A stretch of DNA of 64,000 nt from an uncultured Oscillibacter sp. (GCA_905200545.1 CAJKKQ010000005.1:1-64000), one strand, 5' to 3'; positions 48,769 through 57,108 are shown, counted from the first letter of the stretch. Numbers and translations are program-made. Notes: a model not told the origin generated them from the letters alone.

Positions 48769-48772
48769 AATG
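48745..48772 (+). promoter_or_regulatory. SigK-like promoter before the M15 peptidase
   Basis: AC, 17 bases, CATAGAATG, followed by AAGCGGCGG. The -10 ends 53 bases before the proposed CTG start of the peptidase. Confidence 0.45.
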
Positions 48773-48825
48773 AAGCGGCGGCACCGAATCTTCGGCGCCG
48801 CCGCAGACAAAGGCGGTGATTTCCT

Positions 48826-49467
48826 CTGTATAACAGCAGAAACATTGACGATCTTCGTCCCGACGTGGCTGCCAACTGCCGGATCTTCCTGGAGCTGTGC
48901 AAGGCAAAAGGGCTCAAGCCCATGATCGCAGGCACAGTGCGGGACGACGCCTATCAGCTGGACCGCTACAACAAGGGCTACAGCAAATCCAAGCGTCCCT
49001 CCTTCCACGCCCAGGGGGTGGGGCTGGCCTTCGACTTCTGCAAAAACGTCCCCGGCCATGAATACGATGACCCGGCTTTTTTCCAGCAGTGCGGAGCCAT
49101 CGGCGAGGCCATGGGCTTTGAATGGGGCGGACGCTGGGTCAGTTTCCCGGATCGTCCCCACATGCAGTGGAGCGGCCCCAGCCACACCTTCAAAAGCAGC
49201 GACATCTGGGCCGGGCGGCTGCCGCCCGCTATGCCGCTGTACCGTCCAAAGGAGGAACCGGAAATGACCCAGGCTCAATTCAACGAGATGTTTGAGGCAG
49301 CCCTGCTGTCCCATACCGCCCAGGTGAAAAACCGCCCGGCGGGAGATTGGTCTGCCCAGGCGTGGGAGGCCGCCCGCAAGGCCGGGATCCTGGACGGCAG
49401 CGCCCCGCAGGCTCCCCTGACCCGGGAACAGGCGGCGGTGATCCTCCAGCGGCTGAAGCTGTTTTAA
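48826..49467 (+). CDS. M15-family peptidase, endolysin-like (cassette ORF D)
   Basis: 213 aa if started at CTG 48826, where the protein opens xYNSRNIDDLRPDVAANC; a stop codon lies just upstream and no ATG/GTG/TTG precedes this block. GTG 48865 would lose 13 conserved-looking residues. D-Ala-D-Ala/L-Ala-D-Glu peptidase signs: GTVRDDAYQ, zinc-site SFHAQG ... AFDF (H61, D70) and RPHMQWSG. H61 and D70 are two residues further apart than in the common SxHxxGxAxD. The C-terminal 60 residues resemble an SLH-like helix pair (WEAARKAGILDGSAPQAPLT). Would cut peptidoglycan stem peptides, e.g. cortex or phage-type lysis. Confidence 0.78.
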   Translation: MYNSRNIDDLRPDVAANCRIFLELCKAKGLKPMIAGTVRDDAYQLDRYNKGYSKSKRPSFHAQGVGLAFDFCKNVPGHEYDDPAFFQQCGAIGEAMGFEWGGRWVSFPDRPHMQWSGPSHTFKSSDIWAGRLPPAMPLYRPKEEPEMTQAQFNEMFEAALLSHTAQVKNRPAGDWSAQAWEAARKAGILDGSAPQAPLTREQAAVILQRLKLF

Positions 49468-49487
49468 GCGTTTTCTGACGTTTTTTC

Positions 49488-49522
49488 AAAAAGTGCCGCC
49501 CCGGCCGGGGCGGCACTTTTTT
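49488..49522. terminator. Bidirectional terminator
   Basis: AAAAAGTGCCGCCCCGG / CCGGGGCGGCACTTTTTT perfect stem between the peptidase (+) and lipoprotein (-) genes. Confidence 0.93.
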
Positions 49523-49539
49523 CTCATCTCATCCGGTAC

Positions 49540-50463
49540 TTACTGGAACAGGGCATTGAAATCATCCACGATCTGGTCGCAATCCTTGTGAACCACCATC
49601 ATGACATAGTTCCCATTGGAGACCACACGGCTGGAGTTTGTCCAAAGCTCCGTGGGTTCCGGATACCAGGCACCGGTCTCGGCCATGTAGTCCACCCGAT
49701 CCTGCAGGATCTGCTTCACCGTGGCCACATCCGCGGAATTGGTGACCTCCACCAGGCAGAACTCACCGTTGTTCATGCTCATCATGGTGCCCATGATAAG
49801 GCATTGTTTGGTGGATATATCGCTCATGCCGGGGTAGTAGGTATCCAGAACATCCCCGGTAAAGGCCTGGAGGGTCTGGAACTCGTGGTTGGCGATGGTA
49901 CTGTTGTAGAAGGCAGTGAGATCCACAGAGGTGGAGGCCGGCTTGTCCGCAGGTTTGTCCGCGGGCTTCTCCGCCGTCTGCCAGTCACAGCGCACCACGC
50001 AGGTGCGCGTTTCCTTGCCGCTGATCACGGTAATGGTAGCCTTGCCGGGAGCTACGGCAGTCACCGTGCCGTCCTTGCCGACAGTGGCCACCTTGGGGTT
50101 GCTGCTGGTATAGGTGCACGCCTCCTTGGCGCCGGAAGCGGTGAGCTTGTAGGTGCTGCCCGCCTGGAAGAGGGTAAAATCCGTGCGGCTGAGGGTCATG
50201 CCGGTCTCAGCCGGGGCATTCTGGCTGTTCTCCTGCGATGCGGAATCCGCATCAGAGGGGAGCGTCTCCTCTGCCAGAGCATCTTCTGTCCCGCTTTCCG
50301 CCTCCTCCTGGGACTCTTCCGCCTCATCCCCGGCATCCGACTCAGGAAGGGTCTCCTCCGCCTGGGTGGAATGTTCCTGGGTGTCGCCGGTATTTTCCCC
50401 GCCGCAGCCCGCCAGGGCCAGCAGCATAGTCAGCGCCGCCAGCAGCGCCAACAGTCTCTTCAT
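49540..50463 (-). CDS. Lipoprotein with Big2 Ig-like and DUF4358-like domains
   Basis: 307 aa. Signal peptide with lipobox LALAGC, then an acidic low-complexity linker (about 25-85), a bacterial Ig-like group 2 domain (about 88-160: SNPKVATVGKDGTVTAVAPG with GKATITV), a short ADKPADKPA spacer, and a C-terminal domain like DUF4358 (TYYPGMSDISTKQCL ... KQILQDRVDYM). Outer-surface anchored; function unknown. Monocistronic with GGAGGAAA upstream. Confidence 0.82.
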   Translation of the reverse strand: MKRLLALLAALTMLLALAGCGGENTGDTQEHSTQAEETLPESDAGDEAEESQEEAESGTEDALAEETLPSDADSASQENSQNAPAETGMTLSRTDFTLFQAGSTYKLTASGAKEACTYTSSNPKVATVGKDGTVTAVAPGKATITVISGKETRTCVVRCDWQTAEKPADKPADKPASTSVDLTAFYNSTIANHEFQTLQAFTGDVLDTYYPGMSDISTKQCLIMGTMMSMNNGEFCLVEVTNSADVATVKQILQDRVDYMAETGAWYPEPTELWTNSSRVVSNGNYVMMVVHKDCDQIVDDFNALFQ

Positions 50464-50596
50464 ATCTGGTTTCCTCCTTCTCGCCGGATCTTCTCCGGTT
50501 CTTCTGGCTGCTTAGACGCACCCTCCTGTGAAAAAGTTCCCGCTTCTGGAAGATTGCTCACAGGCGGTTTCCCCCTAGTGCGCTATGCTGGGCCTG

Positions 50597-50634
50597 AAAA
50601 AACCACCCGCCGCTTTTTATGCGGCGGGTGGTTC
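50597..50634 (-). terminator. Terminator of fhs
   Basis: Minus strand: CCACCCGCCGC / GCGGCGGGTGG then T6; 10 bases past the fhs stop. Confidence 0.9.
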
Positions 50635-50644
50635 GGTATATCTC

Positions 50645-52318
50645 TCAGAAAAGGCCCGTGATGCGGCCGTGCTCGTCCACGTCGATCTTCTCCGCCGCCG
50701 GGACTTTGGGCAGGCCCGGCATGGTCATGATGTTGCCGGTCAGGGCCACCAGGAATCCGGCTCCGGCGGAGACCTTCAGGTTCCGCACGGTGACGGTGAA
50801 GCCCCGGGGCGCCCCCAGCCGTGCAGCGTCGTCGGAGAAGGAATACTGGGTCTTGGCCATACAGATGGGCAGCTTGTCAAAGCCCAGCTCCGTCAGCTCC
50901 CGCAGCTGCTTGGCGGCACCGGCGGTCAATGTGACGCCGTCCGCCCGGTAGACCTTCCGGGCAATGGCGTTCAGCTTCTCCTCAATTGACATCTCGGGAT
51001 CGTAGCAGAAGCGGAACTGGGAGGGTTGCTGGCAAAGGCGTACCACCTCGGAGGCCAGGGCCGTGCCGCCCTCGCCGCCCTTGGCCCACACCTCGCACAA
51101 TGCCACCCGGACACCCAGCTGGCGGCAGCGCTCCGCCACCAGGCTCAGCTCCGCCTCGGTATCTGTGGGAAACTCGTTGAGGGCCACCACACAGGGCAAT
51201 CCGAACACCTGGGTGATGTTCTCCACATGCTGCAAAAGGTTGGGAAGTCCCCGTTCCAGAGCTCCCAGATCCTCCTGGGCCAGGGTGTTCTTGGGGGCGC
51301 CGCCGTGGTTTTTCAGGGCCCGCACCGTGGCCACCACCACCACGGCATCCGGCCGGATGCCCGCAAAGCGGCACTTGATGTCCAGGAACTTCTCCGCGCC
51401 CAGGTCCGCACCGAAGCCCGCCTCGGTAATGGTGTAGTCACTCAGACGCATGGCCATGCGGGTGGCCATGACGGAGTTGCAGCCGTGGGCGATGTTGGCA
51501 AAGGGTCCGCCGTGAATGAAGGCGGGAGTCCCCTCCAGGGTCTGCACCAGGTTGGGCTTCATGGCATCCTTCAGCAGGGCGGTCATGGCCCCCTCTGCGT
51601 GGAGGTCGTGGGCAGTGACGGGCTTTCCCTCATAGGTGTAGCCCACCACCATGCGGCCCAGCCGGGCCTTGAGGTCCATCAGGTCGCTGGCCAGGCACAG
51701 CACCGCCATGACCTCGCTGGCCACCGTGATGTCGAAGCCGTCTTCCCGGGGGCAGCCGTTGGCCTTGCCCCCCAGGCCGTCCACGATGTTGCGCAGCTGG
51801 CGGTCGTTCATATCCACCGCCCGCCGCCAGGTGATCCGGCGGGGATCAATCCCCAGGGTGTTGCCCTGGTGGATGTGGTTGTCCAACATGGCCGCCAGCA
51901 GGTTGTTGGCGGCGCCAATGGCGTGGAAATCTCCGGTAAAGTGGAGGTTGATATCCTCCATGGGCACTACCTGGGCGTAGCCGCCGCCGGCGGCGCCGCC
52001 CTTGATGCCGAATACCGGGCCCATGGAGGGCTCACGCAGGGCCACCATGGCATTTTCCCCAATGCGCCGCAGGGCGTCCGCCAGGCCCACGGTAACGGTG
52101 GTTTTGCCCTCGCCGGCAGGCGTGGGGTTGATGGCGGTGACCAGCACCAGCTTGCCGTCCGGCCGCCGGACGTTGCGCAGCAGGGCGCTGTCCACCTTGG
52201 CCTTGTATTTTCCGTAGAGCTCCAGATACTCCGGGTCGATACCGGCGGTCTTGGCGATCTCAGTAATGGGCCGGATGGGGCAGGACTGTGCGATCTCGAT
52301 ATCGGACTTCATATTCAT
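50645..52318 (-). CDS. fhs: Formate-tetrahydrofolate ligase
   Basis: 557 aa, the expected length. ATP-dependent synthesis of 10-formyl-THF from formate in one-carbon metabolism and, in acetogens, the methyl branch of the Wood-Ljungdahl pathway. P-loop TPAGEGKTT (66-74) and [24 protein letters not shown] region follow. Start ATG 52318 is 7 bases after GGAGG. An extended -10 (GTGGTATCAT, near 52369-52378 on the minus strand) is the likely promoter. Confidence 0.96.
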   Translation of the reverse strand: MNMKSDIEIAQSCPIRPITEIAKTAGIDPEYLELYGKYKAKVDSALLRNVRRPDGKLVLVTAINPTPAGEGKTTVTVGLADALRRIGENAMVALREPSMGPVFGIKGGAAGGGYAQVVPMEDINLHFTGDFHAIGAANNLLAAMLDNHIHQGNTLGIDPRRITWRRAVDMNDRQLRNIVDGLGGKANGCPREDGFDITVASEVMAVLCLASDLMDLKARLGRMVVGYTYEGKPVTAHDLHAEGAMTALLKDAMKPNLVQTLEGTPAFIHGGPFANIAHGCNSVMATRMAMRLSDYTITEAGFGADLGAEKFLDIKCRFAGIRPDAVVVVATVRALKNHGGAPKNTLAQEDLGALERGLPNLLQHVENITQVFGLPCVVALNEFPTDTEAELSLVAERCRQLGVRVALCEVWAKGGEGGTALASEVVRLCQQPSQFRFCYDPEMSIEEKLNAIARKVYRADGVTLTAGAAKQLRELTELGFDKLPICMAKTQYSFSDDAARLGAPRGFTVTVRNLKVSAGAGFLVALTGNIMTMPGLPKVPAAEKIDVDEHGRITGLF

Positions 52319-52510
52319 GAAACGACCTCCAATGCGGAAAGGTATTACTTTTTCTTTCAGTCCCCCATGATACCACGCTGTCCGAAAAAAAGAAAGTGCA
52401 TCCTGCAAAAATCGGCAAAATTGCGGGAAATTCAAAAAAAGCGCATCGATTCCCGGCAAACTGACGGAAAGGAGAACGGCCCCGCAGCAAAAGCCGCGGG
52501 GCCAAGTGGT

Positions 52511-52867
52511 TCAATTTGTCTGTTTTGGGAAGCACCGCTCCGGCAGCACCGCCGCCAGAGCCCCCGCCGCGCACAGCGCCTCCTCCGGGGAGAGGGACAG
52601 TCCCATCTCCGGCAGCCGCCCCAGCAGGCACTCTACCCGGGCCTGGTAGCACCGGGCAGCGGCCTCTCCCGCCGGGGTGAGGACGATCTTGCCGTAGCGC
52701 TCCTTTGCGACGAGCTCCCGCTGTGCCAGGACCCCCAGCATCCGGGCCACAGAGGGGCGGGAGACTCCCAGCAGTGCCGCCACCTGGGCGGAGCTGACCG
52801 CCGCATGGGTCGCCGACAGCTCCCGCACCGCCGCAAGATATTTGAGATGTGCATGGGTCAGTTCCAT
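52511..52867 (-). CDS. DtxR-like winged-helix regulator (short)
   Basis: 118 aa. N-terminal winged helix in the DtxR/MntR style (HAHLKYLAAVRELS, VSSAQVAALLGVSRPSVARM, GKIVLTPAGEAAARCY) followed by a shortened dimer segment. The position of the DtxR metal site (DEACxxEH in relatives) reads EEALCAAGAL, without the usual Glu-His pair, and there is no SH3-like end. Start at ATG 52867 chosen for GGAGG; ATG 52903, 3 bases past the previous stop, is possible. Last gene of the feo operon, so the natural candidate for binding the GGTTAG-N6-CTAACC sites. Confidence 0.75.
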   Translation of the reverse strand: MELTHAHLKYLAAVRELSATHAAVSSAQVAALLGVSRPSVARMLGVLAQRELVAKERYGKIVLTPAGEAAARCYQARVECLLGRLPEMGLSLSPEEALCAAGALAAVLPERCFPKQTN

Positions 52868-52906
52868 GGCCGCCTCCTCCCGGGAAAAGACTGAAAGCGC
52901 CATCCG

Positions 52907-53062
52907 TCACTCATGGCAGCCGCCGCATCCGCCGCAGGAACCGCAGTTCCCGCCGCAGGAGCAGCCGCGCTTTCCGTGTCTGCGGTTATAGATGCCCCGA
53001 GCCACGATAGCCACGAAGGCCACCAGTACAAGGGTGCCCACCAGAATGGTCGGTGCGTTCAT
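52907..53062 (-). CDS. FeoB-associated Cys-rich membrane protein
   Basis: 51 aa, too short for most gene finders' cut-offs. One span (residues 6-22, LVGTLVLVAFVAIVARG), then a basic hinge and a tail with seven Cys (CSCGGNCGSCGGCGGCHE), the pattern of the FeoB-associated Cys-rich family. Lies 19 bases after feoB. Probably helps iron handling at the membrane. Confidence 0.88.
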   Translation of the reverse strand: MNAPTILVGTLVLVAFVAIVARGIYNRRHGKRGCSCGGNCGSCGGCGGCHE

Positions 53063-53081
53063 TGCGCTCACGCTTCCTTTC

Positions 53082-55259
53082 TCACTTCACCGCCGCCCGG
53101 GCAGCTTCCACGGCCCGGATGGTCAGGCGGTCGTTTTCATACTTGTTCTTCCGGAAAAGCAGATACACCAGGAACCCCACTGCCGCCAGCGCCGCCACGG
53201 TTCCCACGCCGAAGACGGTCTCTCCGGTCATCAGGCCGCCGATCTGATAGATGACGAGGGAGGTCAGGTATGCAAAGCCACACATATAGCCGATGGCCGC
53301 CATGGTCCACTTGGGATTGTTCATTTCCCGCTTGATGGCGCCCATGGCCGCAAAGCAGGGGGCGCACAGGAGGTTGAAGATCATAAAGGAGTAAGCGGAC
53401 AGTACCGTGAAGTGGGTGGCCACCGCCGCCTGCAGCGTGGGATCCTCCTCCGTCAGGTCCGAAGCCAGGCCGAAGAGGACGGCAAAAGTGGACACCACGT
53501 TTTCCTTGGCGATGAGGCCGGTGACTGTGGCCACGGTGGACTGCCAGTTGCCGAAGCCCAGAGGAGCGAAGATCACGCACACGGCGCCGCCGATGGCCGC
53601 CAGCAGGGAGTTGTTATTGTCCTCCACCATACCGAAGCCGCTGCCGGTAAAGCCGAAGCCCTGGAGGAACCAGAGGATGATGGAGGAGGCCACGATGACG
53701 GTGCCTGCCCGCTTGATGAAGGACCAGCCCCGCTCCCAGGTGGCCCGCAGCACGTTGCCTGCGGCAGGCGTATGGTAGGCGGGCAGCTCCATGACAAAGG
53801 GGGCGGGATCCCCGGCAAAGCCCCGGGTCTTTTTCAGGATGATGCCGGAGAGGACGATGGCCGCCACACCGATGAAGTAGGCGGAGACGGCCACCAGGCC
53901 GCTGCCGCCGAAAATGGCGCCGGCAAAGAGGCCGATGATGGGCATTTTGGCCCCGCAGGGGATGAAGCAGGTGGTCATGATGGTCATGCGCCGGTCCCGC
54001 TCATTTTCAATGGTACGGGATGCCATGACGCCGGGAACACCGCAGCCGGTCCCCACCAGCATGGGGATGAAGCTCTTGCCGGAGAGGCCGAATTTTCGGA
54101 AAATCCGGTCCATGATAAAGGCGATGCGGGCCATGTAGCCGATGTCCTCCAGTACCGCCAGCATCAAGAACAGCACCAGCATCTGAGGCACGAAGCCCAG
54201 CACCGCGCCGACGCCGGCCAGGATGCCGTCGCACACCAGACCCACCAGCACCGGTGCCACCCCCCAGCTCTCCAGAGCGCCCCGGGGGATCTCCACCATC
54301 CAGGCAGTGCCCAGTACGTCGTTGGTCCAGTCGGTGAGGAAAGTCCCGAAGGGGCCCATGGCGATCCAGTAGACGCAGAACATCACCGCCGCGAAGATGG
54401 GCAGGGCCAGAATGCGGTTGGTGACCACCCGGTCGATCTTGTCAGAGCGGGTAAGGTCATGCCTGGCCCGGACCTTTCTCACCGCCTGATCCACCACGCT
54501 GCTGATGTAGGCGTAGCGCTGGTTGGTGATGATGCTCTCGGCGTCATCGTCCATCTCCTGCTCACAGTCGGCGATATGCTCTTCCAGGTGGGCCTTCAGG
54601 TCATCGTCCAGATCCAGCTGGGCGAGGACCTTGTCGTCCCGCTCAAAGAGCTTGATGGCGTACCAGCGCAGGTACCGTCCATCCACCCGGCCCTGAATGG
54701 ATTCCTCGATGTGGGCGATGGCGTGCTCCACGCTGCCGGTGAACACGTGGGGCAGCTCTCCCGCCTTGTGCTTCTGGGCCAGGGCCACCGCCGCCTCTGC
54801 GGCCGCCCGGCTGCCTTGGCTCTTGAGGGCGCTCATCTCCACCACCTGGCAGCCCAGAGCCTTGCCCAGCTTCTCCGTGTCGATGGCGTCGCCGTTCTTT
54901 TTCACCAGGTCCATCATGTTCACCGCAACCACCACCGGAAGCCCCAGTTCGATGAGCTGGGTGGTGAGGTAGAGGTTTCGCTCGATGTTGGTGCCGTCCA
55001 CGATGTTCAAGATGGCATCGGGCTTCTCACCCACCAGATAGCTCCGGGCCACCACCTCTTCCAGGGTGTAGGGGGAGAGGGAGTAGATGCCCGGCAGGTC
55101 CTGGATGATGACATCCTTGTGCCCCCGGAGCTTGCCCTCCTTCTTCTCCACGGTGACGCCGGGCCAGTTGCCCACATACTGGTTGGAGCCGGTCAGGTCG
55201 TTGAACAGCGTGGTCTTGCCGCAGTTGGGATTGCCTGCCAGCGCGATTTTCAGTTCCAT
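53082..55259 (-). CDS. feoB: Ferrous iron transporter FeoB
   Basis: 725 aa. N-terminal G domain: G1 GNPNCGKTT (9-17), G3 DLPGIYSL, G4 NMMD; then the FeoB helical domain and a membrane part with the two Gate motifs including LVGTGCGVPGVMASR and the CFIPCGAKMP block. Main Fe(II) uptake system under anoxic conditions. GGGAG before the ATG. An operator-like palindrome lies in the 68 bases before it (55281). Confidence 0.96.
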   Translation of the reverse strand: MELKIALAGNPNCGKTTLFNDLTGSNQYVGNWPGVTVEKKEGKLRGHKDVIIQDLPGIYSLSPYTLEEVVARSYLVGEKPDAILNIVDGTNIERNLYLTTQLIELGLPVVVAVNMMDLVKKNGDAIDTEKLGKALGCQVVEMSALKSQGSRAAAEAAVALAQKHKAGELPHVFTGSVEHAIAHIEESIQGRVDGRYLRWYAIKLFERDDKVLAQLDLDDDLKAHLEEHIADCEQEMDDDAESIITNQRYAYISSVVDQAVRKVRARHDLTRSDKIDRVVTNRILALPIFAAVMFCVYWIAMGPFGTFLTDWTNDVLGTAWMVEIPRGALESWGVAPVLVGLVCDGILAGVGAVLGFVPQMLVLFLMLAVLEDIGYMARIAFIMDRIFRKFGLSGKSFIPMLVGTGCGVPGVMASRTIENERDRRMTIMTTCFIPCGAKMPIIGLFAGAIFGGSGLVAVSAYFIGVAAIVLSGIILKKTRGFAGDPAPFVMELPAYHTPAAGNVLRATWERGWSFIKRAGTVIVASSIILWFLQGFGFTGSGFGMVEDNNNSLLAAIGGAVCVIFAPLGFGNWQSTVATVTGLIAKENVVSTFAVLFGLASDLTEEDPTLQAAVATHFTVLSAYSFMIFNLLCAPCFAAMGAIKREMNNPKWTMAAIGYMCGFAYLTSLVIYQIGGLMTGETVFGVGTVAALAAVGFLVYLLFRKNKYENDRLTIRAVEAARAAVK

Positions 55260-55280
55260 TTAGATGCTCCCTTCTAAAAA

Positions 55281-55296
55281 GTTAGTCTTAGCTAAC
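55281..55296 (-). promoter_or_regulatory. Palindrome GTTAG-N6-CTAAC between feoA1 and feoB
   Basis: GTTAGTCTTAGCTAAC. Same arms as the operators at 55837, 57091 and 57151, but without the outer GG/CC. Could give internal control of feoB. Confidence 0.6.
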
Positions 55297-55327
55297 TCTC
55301 GCTCTTAAAAAATGGCGGCTACCCGCC

Positions 55328-55549
55328 TCAATACACCTGGATCATTTCCGCGTCTGCCTTGCGGATGCTCAGCTCATAGCCCCGGACGCTCAGCTCCATG
55401 GGATCTCCCAGCGGAGCCACCTTCCGCACATGGATCTCCACACCCCTGGTGATACCCATGTCCATGATCCGCCGCTTCACCGCGCCCTCTCCGTGAAGCC
55501 GTTCCACGGTGACGGTCTCGCCCACCTTTACCTGCTTGAGTGTTTTCAT
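55328..55549 (-). CDS. feoA: FeoA domain protein (FeoA1)
   Basis: 73 aa SH3-like protein working with FeoB. Pattern VGETVTVERLHGEGAVKRRI, MDMGITRGVEIHVRKVAPLG, MELSVRGYELSIRKADAEMI is classical FeoA. Start ATG 55549 is 6 bases after GGAGGG; ATG 55555 is too close to the box. Confidence 0.92.
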   Translation of the reverse strand: MKTLKQVKVGETVTVERLHGEGAVKRRIMDMGITRGVEIHVRKVAPLGDPMELSVRGYELSIRKADAEMIQVY

Positions 55550-55566
55550 TGTCATCCCTCCTGTTT

Positions 55567-55779
55567 TCAGAACATGATCCGGTTTGCCAGGGTCCGGTCC
55601 AGAGCCACCCGGGAATCCTTCACCTGCAAAATCAGGTTCCCGGCCAGCTCACTGACCACCGTTACCTGGGTATCCATCACAAATCCCAGCTCCGCCAGGT
55701 GCTGGCGCTGCTCGTCCCGTCCGGTGATCTTCCGGATGGTGACGGTCTCGCCGGGTCTGGCCAGTGTCAAGGGCATCAT
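55567..55779 (-). CDS. FeoA domain protein (FeoA2)
   Basis: 70 aa. A second, diverged FeoA: ARPGETVTIRKITGRDEQRQHL, AELGFVMDTQVTVVSELAGN, LILQVKDSRVALDRTLANRI. GGAGG 6 bases before ATG 55779. First gene of the operon; two FeoA genes before feoB is a frequent Clostridia layout. Confidence 0.9.
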   Translation of the reverse strand: MMPLTLARPGETVTIRKITGRDEQRQHLAELGFVMDTQVTVVSELAGNLILQVKDSRVALDRTLANRIMF

Positions 55780-55836
55780 CGCGCGCCTCCCTTCCCTATG
55801 CGGAACCGCAGGATCTCCCCGGTTCTGCCGGCTCAT

Positions 55837-55854
55837 GGTTAGTTTTTTCTAACC
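55837..55854 (-). promoter_or_regulatory. Iron-operator-like palindrome of the feo operon
   Basis: GGTTAGTTTTTTCTAACC (plus-strand reading): arms GGTTAG / CTAACC around six bases. Sits at about +8 to +25 of the feo transcript, well placed for repression. A half site (GGTTAG) also lies in the promoter spacer. Confidence 0.75.
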
Positions 55855-55868
55855 TCTTACGGTTCCGT

Positions 55869-55897
55869 AGTTTAACATGACTAACCACTTCTGTCAA
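55869..55897 (-). promoter_or_regulatory. SigA-type promoter of the feo operon
   Basis: Minus strand: TTGACA, 17 bases, TAAACT, with GGTTAG in the spacer. Confidence 0.85.
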
Positions 55898-55946
55898 GAG
55901 GCTGTATGCTAAAATTTTCCCAATTTATCTGGTATGAAAAAGGAGT

Positions 55947-55981
55947 GGAGCCCCGGGCAGGATTTGGCCGCCCGGGGCTCC
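55947..55981 (-). terminator. Terminator after the flavodoxin gene
   Basis: GGAGCCCCGGGC / GCCCGGGGCTCC stem with an 11-base loop; on the minus strand a T5 run follows a few bases later. Confidence 0.7.
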
Positions 55982-56031
55982 CAATGAGGGGAAAAAAGGA
56001 GATAAGATAGGTATCGGATTCAGGGGCACCC

Positions 56032-56463
56032 TTACCAGGATGCCAGGCTCCGGCCCAGGTCGTGACACGCCTCCCGGGCCTCGGCATTGGGGATCTCATT
56101 GGCCATCAGGCCCTCGGAATCATAGAGATTCGCTTTCTTTTCCCGGCAGCGGGCGCTCCAGGTGCGCATCCATTCGCCGTCGCCCCAGCCGAAGGAGCCG
56201 AACAGGGCGATCTTTTTGCCGGCCAAGGAGTCCTCCAGGGCGGAGAACATGGGCTCAAAGCTGTCCTCCTCCAGCTGCTCGGCCCCCATGGCGGGACAGC
56301 CGAAGGCCACCACATCGAATTCACCCAGCCGTCCGGCGGAAAATGCCTCCGGCCCCAGCAGCTCCACCTGGGCTCCGGCCTCCCGGGCACCCTGGGCAAT
56401 GCATTCAGCCATCTGCTCCGTGTTTCCGGTGCCGCTCCAAAATACAATGGCAAGTCGGTTCAT
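56032..56463 (-). CDS. Flavodoxin
   Basis: 143 aa FMN electron carrier. FMN-phosphate loop FWSGTGNTEQMA (about 7-18), then FGCPAMGAEQLEE and FGSFGWGDGEWM, the two flavin-stacking loops. Start MNRLAIVFWSG chosen for AAGGA upstream. Replaces ferredoxin under iron shortage in many anaerobes, in line with the iron-type operators before this operon. 25 bases after the DUF3793 gene. Confidence 0.92.
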   Translation of the reverse strand: MNRLAIVFWSGTGNTEQMAECIAQGAREAGAQVELLGPEAFSAGRLGEFDVVAFGCPAMGAEQLEEDSFEPMFSALEDSLAGKKIALFGSFGWGDGEWMRTWSARCREKKANLYDSEGLMANEIPNAEAREACHDLGRSLASW

Positions 56464-56488
56464 AGCGATCTTCCTTTCCTGTGCGTCC

Positions 56489-57055
56489 TTACGCAGCAAT
56501 CAGTTTTGTCAAAGCTGTACCCCGCCGGAGCCGCTCCAGGCAGATCCGGGTACAGCGTCGATAACAGTCAAAGCGCCGTTGGGCCGCCGCGGCGTCACCG
56601 TAGACCTTCCAATAGCCGCAGCAGGTGAAGTCCCGGCCCCGGTGGCGGATGAAGCCCTCCACATCCTCCAGCGGATATCCCAGAAAGACGCCGATCTCAT
56701 GGGGATAGTCCTCCTCCAGGCACAGCCGTCTGGAAAGCCGGGTCAGCATAGCCTGGCAGCCCTCCTCCGGCCGGTAACCCTGCCGACGTAAAAAGTCTTG
56801 GATCTCCGGCTGGCAGAGGATCCGCGTGATCCACACCTCCCGGTAGAGGTAGATCATCCAGGCTCCTGTCCGGGGACAAGCCTTGAGCACCCGCACCCGG
56901 ATGCCCCGGGCTGCCAGCGCTCCTTTCCAGCGCGCCAGAGGGACCCGCCCTTCGTCGGAGGGCCCCGGCTGATACCGGAACAGGCTGGCAGGCTTCAGCC
57001 CCACCAGCGTGGGTGCGCACTGCTCCACCAGCACGGATTCAAATGTCCGTTCCAT
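56489..57055 (-). CDS. DUF3793 family protein
   Basis: 188 aa. Family marks: LVEQCAPTLVGLKPASLFRY near the start, and HEIGVFLGYPLEDVEGFIRH with WKVYGD near the end. The family has no known activity and is often beside flavodoxin or iron genes in Clostridia. Start MERTFESVLVE has GGAGGAGA upstream; a longer frame would include the operators. First gene of the two-gene operon with flavodoxin. Confidence 0.87.
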   Translation of the reverse strand: MERTFESVLVEQCAPTLVGLKPASLFRYQPGPSDEGRVPLARWKGALAARGIRVRVLKACPRTGAWMIYLYREVWITRILCQPEIQDFLRRQGYRPEEGCQAMLTRLSRRLCLEEDYPHEIGVFLGYPLEDVEGFIRHRGRDFTCCGYWKVYGDAAAAQRRFDCYRRCTRICLERLRRGTALTKLIAA

Positions 57056-57090
57056 CAGGTCTCCTCCTCTGTCTCCGGTGTACACCCTTT

Positions 57091-57108
57091 GGTTAGTATT
57101 AGCTAACC
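57091..57108 (-). promoter_or_regulatory. Iron-operator-like palindrome 2, DUF3793-flavodoxin operon
   Basis: GGTTAGTATTAGCTAACC: perfect 6-bp arms, in the leader about 60 bases after the transcription start. Confidence 0.72.

Noticed and set aside
46834..49467. Complete prophage
   Set aside because: Only an endolysin-like peptidase and repeat protein are present. There are no integrase, terminase, capsid, portal or tail genes, and no att repeats were noticed.
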